From contig DATLOM010000076.1 in NCBI GenBank assembly GCA_035536185.1, forward strand, positions 1 to 48,803: DNA of 48,803 nt. The letters are read 5' to 3'. Of the stretch, positions 43,280-48,803 are shown piece by piece; the first letter of the stretch is position 1, and the number at the start of each line of letters is the position of its first letter. Source of the DNA: GCA-2861595 sp035536185 (lineage in GTDB: Bacteria > Actinomycetota > Acidimicrobiia > Acidimicrobiales > GCA-2861595). The notes beneath the pieces were generated by a model. That model was given only the letters and a program-made list of their open reading frames with translations. It was not told where the DNA came from and ran no database searches. The translations under genes and the position numbers were made by a program.

Positions 43280-44185
43280 GTGAGGTTGTTCGTGCTGTCC
43301 GGGCTGGCCATGTGGGTTGGGACCACGTTGCTGCTCTCGGGTCTGCGGTGGTTCTCCCGGCCGCCTCTCGTCGCCCGGTTGCGGCCCTATACGCCCGGCG
43401 GGCTCGCCACGCCCCAGCGAAGTGGCGTGCTGTCGGTGGAGTCGTTCCGGGAAGTGGTGGGCCCGCTCTCGTCACGCCTCGGCGAGCGCCTGGCCCGGTT
43501 GTTCGGCGTGAGCGAGGAGCTGTCCGTCCGGCTCGAGCGGATCCACTCGCCTCTCGACGTGACCGCATTCCGGCTCCGCCAGGTGGGGTGGAGCGTTGCG
43601 GGTATCGGGGTCGCCGCCCTCGCCTCCGCCGCGCTGCGTCCCTCGCCCCTTCTGGTGCTGCTCCTGCTGGCCGGCAGCCCGATCCTCGCGTTCCTCGTCC
43701 TGGAGCAGCAGTTGGCGTCGGGGTCGCAGCGCCGGCAGCGCCGGCTGTTCCTGGAGCTCCCGGTGGTGAGCGAGCAGCTGGCCATGCTGCTGTCGGCCGG
43801 TTTCTCCCTCGGGTCGGCGCTGAACCGCCTGGCCGAACGGGGCCACGGCGTCTGCGCGGAGGACCTCCAGCGGGTGACCAGCCGCATCCGCCAGGGCCTG
43901 TCCGAGGTGGACGCCCTGCGGGAGTGGGCGGCGGTGGCCAAGGTGGAGTCGCTCGACCGGCTCGTCCCCGTGCTGGCCCTGAACCGGGAGGCCAGCGACC
44001 TCGGCCGCCTGCTCAGCGACGAGGCCAAGGGGATCCGCAACGACGTGCAGCGCCAGCTCGTGGAGATCATGGAGCGCCGTGGGCAGTCCGTGTGGGTTCC
44101 CGTCACCGTGGCGACCCTCGTGCCCGGCGTGATCTTCCTGTCGATTCCGTTCATCGAGGCCCTGAGCCTGTTCTCGGGGTCCTAG
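43280..44185 (+). CDS. tadC: TadC-like pilus platform protein (GspF domain)
   Basis: The 301-residue partner of TadB has an N-terminal helix (LFVLSGLAMWVGTTLLLSGL), a hydrophobic pair near 110-150 (VAGIGVAALASAALRPSPLL, then VLLLLAGSPILAFLVLEQQL), the GspF-like domain (LELPVVSEQLAMLLSAGFSL) and a final helix VATLVPGVIFLSIPFIEALS. The frame is open from 43238; I chose the GTG at 43280, just before the first helix. A gap of about 100 bases separates it from tadB. Confidence 0.85.
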   Translation: MRLFVLSGLAMWVGTTLLLSGLRWFSRPPLVARLRPYTPGGLATPQRSGVLSVESFREVVGPLSSRLGERLARLFGVSEELSVRLERIHSPLDVTAFRLRQVGWSVAGIGVAALASAALRPSPLLVLLLLAGSPILAFLVLEQQLASGSQRRQRRLFLELPVVSEQLAMLLSAGFSLGSALNRLAERGHGVCAEDLQRVTSRIRQGLSEVDALREWAAVAKVESLDRLVPVLALNREASDLGRLLSDEAKGIRNDVQRQLVEIMERRGQSVWVPVTVATLVPGVIFLSIPFIEALSLFSGS

Positions 44186-44199
44186 AGAGGAGATGTCCA

Positions 44200-44427
44200 A
44201 TGGTCCAAGTGAACGATCTCATGCTCCAGGCCTACGTGTGGCAGCGGACGGTACGGGTCGCCGTGCACGAACGGATGGTGAAGGACGAGGCCGGAGAGGG
44301 GGTTATTTCCGCGGCGATTGCCATCCTCGTCATGGCGTTCCTGGGCGTCCTGATGTGGACGTTGTTCAAGGACACCCTCACCAAGGCAAACAGCAACGTC
44401 AACGACCAGATCGACAAGATCAAGTAG
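44200..44427 (+). CDS. Small Flp-like pilin
   Basis: The 75-residue protein has a charged N-terminus, then DEAGEGVISAAIAILVMAFL and a hydrophobic stretch ending MWTLF, with a short hydrophilic tail (ANSNVNDQIDKIK). A prepilin-type cleavage near the Gly-Glu-Gly before the helix is plausible, which would make this the main pilus subunit. GAGAGGAG seven bases before the ATG at 44200 is the strongest ribosome-binding site in the locus, in line with a highly expressed subunit. Confidence 0.78.
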   Translation: MVQVNDLMLQAYVWQRTVRVAVHERMVKDEAGEGVISAAIAILVMAFLGVLMWTLFKDTLTKANSNVNDQIDKIK

Positions 44428-44438
44428 TTCGCGTTCCG

Positions 44439-44837
44439 GTGGGCGCGCCGCGTCATCCGGACGAGTCGGGCGCCGGCGTGATCTCGAGCGTCCTGGGTGT
44501 CGCCTTTTTCCTGCTGCTCCTGCTGTTCGCCGTGCAGGTGCTCTACGGCCTGTACGCCACGTCGGTGGTGACCGCCGTGAGTTACGACGCGGCCAAGGCG
44601 GTGGCGGGCTCGGACGGCGGGGAGGTGGCGAGGTCGGAGGCACAGCGTCGGGCCGCGGACCAACTCGGTCTCTACGGCAAGGAGGTCAGCTTCGACTGGC
44701 GCCGGTCGGACGAGGACGTGGTGCGGCTCACCGTGCGGGCCCAGCGGCCGTCGTTCTTCCCTCGGGAACTGGTGGGGGACAGCTTCCTGGGCGATATCGT
44801 CCGCACCGTCCGCGTCCGGATCGAGAGCGTCCGTTGA
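44439..44837 (+). CDS. TadE-like pseudopilin
   Basis: The 132-residue protein starts at a GTG, has a short lead (PRHPDESGAG) and one N-terminal helix (VISSVLGVAFFLLLLLFAVQ), followed by a soluble domain that begins YGLYATSVVTAVSYDAAKAV, a TadE feature. It would be a minor pilin that primes assembly. Its stop overlaps the next start. Confidence 0.75.
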   Translation: MGAPRHPDESGAGVISSVLGVAFFLLLLLFAVQVLYGLYATSVVTAVSYDAAKAVAGSDGGEVARSEAQRRAADQLGLYGKEVSFDWRRSDEDVVRLTVRAQRPSFFPRELVGDSFLGDIVRTVRVRIESVR

Positions 44838-45304
44838 GAAGCTGGTCTTGTCGGCTACGGGGCGGGGAGGAAGGTCAGGTCGGTGGCATAGAGGGCCTCG
44901 TGTTCGGAGTCCTCCTCTTCGTGTTCGGGACACTCCTGGTGGCGAACGCGTGGGGCGTCATCGACGCCAAGCTGGCCGCGTCCTCAGCCGCCCGGGAGGC
45001 GGCCCGCACCTACGCCGAGGCCGCCACCGTCGACAGTGGTGACGCGTGGGCAGCCGCCCGGGAGGCGGCGAAGGATGCCATCGAAGGGCACGGCCGCGAC
45101 TGGACGCGGGCCTCCATGGACCCGCCGGCAGACGGCCGCATCGACCGTTGCCGGCGCTTCACCGTGGAGGTGCGTTACGACGTGCCGCTGGTGGCGGTAC
45201 CGCTGCTCGGCCAGCACGGCAGAGGCATCGAGGTGACGGCCCGCCACTCGGAGATCATCGATCCCTACCGCAGCGGCCTCCCAGGTAGGGCCGTCTGCAA
45301 ATGA
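44834..45304 (+). CDS. TadE/TadF-like pseudopilin
   Basis: The 156-residue protein begins at a TTG that overlaps the previous stop (TTGA). It has EEGQVGGIEGLVFGVLLFVF with an N-terminal helix and then AASSAAREAARTYAEAATVD, as in TadE/F proteins. The rest is a small beta domain (RFTVEVRYDVPLVAVPLLG). It overlaps the following gene by ATGA. Confidence 0.72.
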   Translation: MRSWSCRLRGGEEGQVGGIEGLVFGVLLFVFGTLLVANAWGVIDAKLAASSAAREAARTYAEAATVDSGDAWAAAREAAKDAIEGHGRDWTRASMDPPADGRIDRCRRFTVEVRYDVPLVAVPLLGQHGRGIEVTARHSEIIDPYRSGLPGRAVCK

Positions 45305-45930
45305 GTAGGCGCCGGCAGGGGGGCTGGCGCCGGAGCACCGACGCCCGGGCACCCGGACCCCCCGAACTTGGCGACCGAAGCGGCGCCACCGCGCCCCTTG
45401 ACGGGACGGGTACGCCTATTGCCGGGCGGAGCCGCACCTGCAACCGTTACGACAAGGAAGGCTCGGTGCTGCTGCTGGTTCCCGCAGGGGTGCTCGTGCT
45501 CATCATCCTGGGTGCCATCGCCGTGGATCTCGCGATCGCCTTCCTGGGCCAGCGGGAGCTGTCGAGCCTGGCCGCGGCTGTCGCCAACGACGCCGCCACC
45601 GCCGCCATCTCCGACGAGCGGTTCTACCGGGGGGCGGGTGGCGGCGACGATGGCTCTGGAGCCGGCGACATCGAGATAGATCCGGTGGCGGCTCAGCGGT
45701 TGGCCCAGGATGCCGCCGACCGAAGAGCGCCACGCGGCCTGAGCAACATCGAGGTGGATGCTCGGGCTGAAGGGCGGCAGGTGTGCGTGAGGCTACGGGG
45801 CGATGTGGCTTACGTCTTCGCCAGAGCCGTCCCCGGCGCGGCCGACAAGACGACTGTCGAAGGCAGTGCGGTGGCCACGGCCGTGGAGGGGGATGCGGGA
45901 GCGCCTGCCGGCCCGAGGTCCACCTGCTGA
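45301..45930 (+). CDS. TadG-like pseudopilin
   Basis: The 209-residue protein has a long basic, disordered N-terminus of about 50 residues, then DKEGSVLLLVPAGVLVLIIL with one helix ending LGAIAVDLAIAFLGQRELSS, and a soluble domain rich in Ala with DAATAAISDERFYRGAGGG. TadG-like proteins also start with such a single helix; this one is shorter than many because it lacks a von Willebrand domain. Confidence 0.68.
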   Translation: MSRRRQGGWRRSTDARAPGPPELGDRSGATAPLDGTGTPIAGRSRTCNRYDKEGSVLLLVPAGVLVLIILGAIAVDLAIAFLGQRELSSLAAAVANDAATAAISDERFYRGAGGGDDGSGAGDIEIDPVAAQRLAQDAADRRAPRGLSNIEVDARAEGRQVCVRLRGDVAYVFARAVPGAADKTTVEGSAVATAVEGDAGAPAGPRSTC

Positions 45931-45950
45931 GGACCTCATGCAGGAGGCTA

Positions 45951-45979
45951 TTGTCCAATCTGTCATTTCGTGCTATCTC
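45951..45979 (+). promoter_or_regulatory. Candidate promoter of the pseudokinase-LysM gene pair
   Basis: TTGTCC at 45951-45956 and TATCTC at 45974-45979 have a 17-base spacer. The start codon lies only eight bases past the -10 box, so the transcript could be leaderless, a common actinobacterial arrangement. Confidence 0.4.
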
Positions 45980-45986
45980 ATAGGGG

Positions 45987-47252
45987 ATGATGTTCACGAA
46001 GCGGGGCGAACGGGTGCCGAGGGAAGCTTCGGACCTGAGGGTTGCTCGCCACCCTGGGGTGGTGGAGCTGGTGGATGCTGTCGGTGACGTCCTGCGGACT
46101 CAGATGGTGGATGCCCGGCCGGTGGCGCAACTGGCACCGCTGCCCGCCGCCGAAGTAGCCGGGCTGGCCGCCGCCGTGGCCGCGACCGTGGGAGACCTTC
46201 ACGAACTGGGCGTCGTGCACGGCGGCATCGATGCCAGCCACGTTCTCGTGACAACCGACGGGCGGCCCCTCCTGTGCAGCCTGGGTCGCGGCGGGCACCC
46301 TGCAGAGGACGTGGCCGCCATCGGGCGCCTGGTGACGTTCCTCCTCGTCCAGGCCCCACCGGAGGAGCGGCGCCGCCTCGGCCTCGGCCTCGGGCGGCTC
46401 GGCCGGGAGCGGCTCGGCTCGATGCTGGCGCCGCCGGTGGGCCCCACCCTCGCCACGCTGGCCGCCGAGGCCATGGCCGACGATCCCGCCGGTCGGCCCA
46501 CCGCCCACGCCCTGGCCGATGCCATCCGCCGGCGCATCCCTGGCGCTCGCCTCCCCGGAGCTGTGCCGGCGCGGGAGACGGTCGTGCCGCTTTCGCCGTC
46601 GCCTTCGGTGGGCAGCACCTTGGAGCGGCCCGGCGGGACCCGGCGGCGGGCGGTCCCGGCCATCGGCGGCGCGTTCGCCGGGTTGGCCGTGTTAGCTGCA
46701 GTGCTGGCGGGTCTCACCCTGGCCGGCGCCTGGGTCCTGTCCCGGCACTCGGGCAACGAGGCACCAGCAATCGTGGAGTCGGCCGGCGGCCGACGTTCCC
46801 CGGCCCGCAGCGCGGCGGCGCCGGCTCGACTTGCGCCCGACGGCGCGCCACCCCCGGCGCCAGCGCCAGCGCCGGGGACATCGACAACTCCCGCGTCCCC
46901 GACTACCACCGCCGTGGCCACGCGGGTATGGCCGGCAGAACGGGTGGAGCTGCGGGATGGTGTGCTCACCTACGGCGCCTCGCGCTACGCCTTGGGCCAA
47001 CCAGGTGACGCCGTCGTGGCCGGAGACTGGGACTGCAGGGGCAAGCCCAGCCTGGCCGTGCTTCACACCAGCTCGGGTCACATCTTCGCCTTCGACGGTT
47101 GGCCGGAGGACGAGCAGACCCTGACGGCGCGGCCCGTCGGTCGGGTGGACCGGGCCGTCGACCTGCGTGTCGTGGACCTCGACGGAGACGGCTGTCACGA
47201 GCTCGAAGTCGAGCGCACCGGCGCACCACCGGTGCGCGTGGAGGTCGCATGA
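45987..47252 (+). CDS. Membrane-anchored pseudokinase with an extracellular FG-GAP-like domain
   Basis: The 421-residue protein has a kinase-like N-terminus of about 180 residues: LHELGVVHGGIDASHVLVTT stands where kinases have the HRD catalytic loop, and LCSLGRGGH where they have DFG. Catalytic Asp residues and a clear P-loop are missing, so it cannot phosphorylate by the usual route. One transmembrane helix follows near 225-255, then a Pro/Ala/Thr linker and an outer domain with VVAGDWDCRGKPSLAVLHTS and LDGDGCHELE, as in FG-GAP repeats. It may sense pilus or cell-surface state. It overlaps the next gene by ATGA. Confidence 0.72.
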   Translation: MMFTKRGERVPREASDLRVARHPGVVELVDAVGDVLRTQMVDARPVAQLAPLPAAEVAGLAAAVAATVGDLHELGVVHGGIDASHVLVTTDGRPLLCSLGRGGHPAEDVAAIGRLVTFLLVQAPPEERRRLGLGLGRLGRERLGSMLAPPVGPTLATLAAEAMADDPAGRPTAHALADAIRRRIPGARLPGAVPARETVVPLSPSPSVGSTLERPGGTRRRAVPAIGGAFAGLAVLAAVLAGLTLAGAWVLSRHSGNEAPAIVESAGGRRSPARSAAAPARLAPDGAPPPAPAPAPGTSTTPASPTTTAVATRVWPAERVELRDGVLTYGASRYALGQPGDAVVAGDWDCRGKPSLAVLHTSSGHIFAFDGWPEDEQTLTARPVGRVDRAVDLRVVDLDGDGCHELEVERTGAPPVRVEVA

Positions 47253-48337
47253 CGACGGAGTTTCACGGCAAATCTCGCTCTACAGCGGTCCTGCTGCTGT
47301 GGCTCACCTTCCTGGGCGGCACCCTCACTTCGCTCCACGCGGTTGGGGGCGCACTCGCCCCGCCGCCACTGACCGACCTCGGCGGCATGAGCGGCTGGAT
47401 GGAGGAGCGGCAGCCGGCAGAGGCGGCGTTCGCCCTCCTGCGCCTGGTTGCTCTTGCAACGGGCTGGTACCTGCTGGCGGCAACGGTCGCCAGCACACTG
47501 GCGCGGCTCATCCAGGTGCCTGTGCTGGTGCGCTTTGTCGACGGGCTCACCGTTCCCGCCGTGCGTGAGCTCGTCAATGCGGTGGCCGGGGCATCGCTGG
47601 CGACCGCCACCCTCACGACCGGTGCCAGCGTGGCCATGACGGTCCACGACCGCTCGGCCCGTCCGCCTCCCGTCACGGTGACCGCCCTCGCCGGGGCGAC
47701 TTGGGATCAGCCCCAGGCGGCGCCCATCCCCGATGCGGCCGGCGAAGGCGCTGACCGAGGCGAAGAGGGTGGCGCCGATACCGACGAAGTCACTGGTCCG
47801 GGGGAGGTCTCGCCGTCGAGCCAGATCGGCGACGAGCCGGCGCCGGCGCCGGCAGTAGTGGTCCGTCTGCCCCGGCAGGTCGGGGAAACGACGCCCCCAG
47901 CCGAGACCGGTCCGCCAGAACACCCACCGGCGCCCGCACCCCCGACCTTGCGCCGTCTGTCGGATGATCCGGAGCCCGAGGCGCCGGCGCCCTCACCCGA
48001 GGCCATCCCGGCGCCACCCGCTCCCTCCGCCCCGCCCGCATCTCCAGACCCGCCCGCACCGGCACTCGAGCTCCAACCGGCACGCTGGGAGATACGAGCC
48101 GGGCAGCACCTGTGGGTCGTTGCCGAGGCAGTTCTGTCATCGGCGTGGCAGAGGCCGCCCACAGATGCCGAGGTCGATCCGTACTGGCGGCATCTCGTCG
48201 AGACCAACCGATCGATCCTTCGCGACCGGTCCAACCCCGACCTCGTCTACCCCGGCCAGGTCCTCACCATCCCGCCGCCGCCAGCCGCACGACCGGCAAC
48301 CGAAGCTCCGAACCTGGTTCCGAAGGCAGCGCCGTAG
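47249..48337 (+). CDS. Membrane protein with Pro-rich linker and LysM-like domain
   Basis: The 362-residue protein has an N-terminal helix (VLLLWLTFLGGTLTSLHAVG) and two more near 65-130 (LVALATGWYLLAATVASTLA; LVNAVAGASLATATLTTGAS), a long acidic then Pro/Ala-rich linker, and a C-terminal LysM-like domain from WEIRAGQHLWVVAEAVL to VYPGQVLTIPPP. LysM domains bind peptidoglycan, so it may anchor the pilus machine in the wall. The ATG at 47249 overlaps the pseudokinase stop. Confidence 0.75.
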   Translation: MTTEFHGKSRSTAVLLLWLTFLGGTLTSLHAVGGALAPPPLTDLGGMSGWMEERQPAEAAFALLRLVALATGWYLLAATVASTLARLIQVPVLVRFVDGLTVPAVRELVNAVAGASLATATLTTGASVAMTVHDRSARPPPVTVTALAGATWDQPQAAPIPDAAGEGADRGEEGGADTDEVTGPGEVSPSSQIGDEPAPAPAVVVRLPRQVGETTPPAETGPPEHPPAPAPPTLRRLSDDPEPEAPAPSPEAIPAPPAPSAPPASPDPPAPALELQPARWEIRAGQHLWVVAEAVLSSAWQRPPTDAEVDPYWRHLVETNRSILRDRSNPDLVYPGQVLTIPPPPAARPATEAPNLVPKAAP

Positions 48338-48378
48338 CGCCTCCGCCGACGGCGGAAGTTGCGTGCCTCAGGGTAAAG

Positions 48379-48803
48379 AGGCTCTACGCGTTCGAGTGGG
48401 GAGTTGACCTCGACGCCACCGAGCTGAGCATCCACCAAAAGGGGCAGGGGGGCCCGCCATCGTTGCGGCTTCTTGACGACTGCGAGACAGGAGGGCCCCT
48501 GCGGTGAAACGACGGTACTGGTCTGGCCGAGGCATTGCTGGCACTGAGCGGCTTCAGGATCCTGGAGGTGGCCGAGGACGACTGGCACACCATCAACGAC
48601 ACCGTGCTCGCCTACGGCACGGCCCTCATCGACGACGACCCGGACCGGATCGGGACCGTCAGCGCCCTCGGCCTCGACGAGACGCTGTTCACCCATGAGG
48701 GCCCGTGGCGACGCCAGGCCTGGTCGACCTCGATCGTCGACGTGCGGGCCGGCCGCCTGCTCGACGTCGTTCCCGGTCGCAGTGTCTATGAGCCGTGCGC
48801 CTG
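48379..48803 (+). mobile_element. Left part of a second ISL3-type insertion sequence, cut by the window end
   Basis: GGCTCTACGCGTTCGAGTGG at about 48379 resembles the terminal repeat of ISL3-type elements and the GGGGTCTACGCG end of the element at 22319-23732. A transposase reading frame follows and runs off the window. Confidence 0.55.
48508..48803 (+). pseudogene. N-terminally broken ISL3-family transposase, partial
   Basis: The frame after a TGA at 48505-48507 reads GTGLAEALLALSGF, then DWHTINDTVLAYGTALIDDD and TVSALGLDETLFTHEGPWRR, the start of the ISL3 DDE core with its first Asp, then QAWSTSIVDVRAGRLLDVVP. The usual zinc-binding and HTH N-terminus is not in frame upstream, so the copy is likely defective. 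The 3' part is outside the window. Confidence 0.7.

Overview
The window is GC-rich and read as a chromosomal segment of a high-GC actinobacterium, most likely from the Acidimicrobiia side of the phylum. This is an inference from gene order (phoH, ybeY, a CNNM/CorC gene and era on one strand, with recO, uppS, a eukaryote-type glyS and ppdK further along the same strand), from frequent GTG/TTG starts, and from an actinobacterial Tad-type pilus locus. No rRNA, tRNA or CRISPR array was seen.

Bases 1-16245 are housekeeping. On the minus strand lie ppdK, glyS, recO, uppS, era, a CBS-domain CNNM/CorC protein, ybeY, phoH and a HIT hydrolase. On the plus strand lie a YihY/BrkB membrane protein, aroC, a two-helix membrane protein, a DinG helicase with iron-sulfur cysteines and an uncharacterised gene. 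Non-coding structure here includes two tandem 43-base hairpins between uppS and recO, a 165-bp MITE-like palindrome after yihY, and hairpins between dinG and era.

From 16272 a Tad/Flp pilus locus runs rightward: a small HTH gene (divergent), cpaB-like, cpaE/tadZ-like, cpaF, tadB, tadC, a small Flp-like pilin, two TadE-like and one TadG-like pseudopilin genes, a membrane pseudokinase and a LysM-type membrane protein. It is interrupted in cpaF by an island of about 21.7 kb (19068-40767). A 268-272 bp imperfect direct repeat, holding the cpaF promoter and first codons, flanks the island. The left copy is a broken cpaF start; the right copy belongs to an intact cpaF.

The island carries a DUF3800 gene followed by a candidate structured small RNA with a terminator, an IS21 element (istA frameshifted), a decayed ISL3-type element, a decayed MobF relaxase fragment, a RES-Xre toxin-antitoxin pair, a small cysteine-motif protein, and its main cargo: a tightly overlapping three-gene minus-strand operon (40454-26088). 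That operon encodes a 2040-residue DEDDh exonuclease-DinG-RecQ fusion, a 771-residue protein of no recognised family and a 1979-residue P-loop ATPase. I do not recognise it as a named system. Its position beside toxin-antitoxin and mobile debris suggests a candidate anti-phage or anti-plasmid system. The window ends inside a second, N-terminally broken ISL3-type transposase gene.
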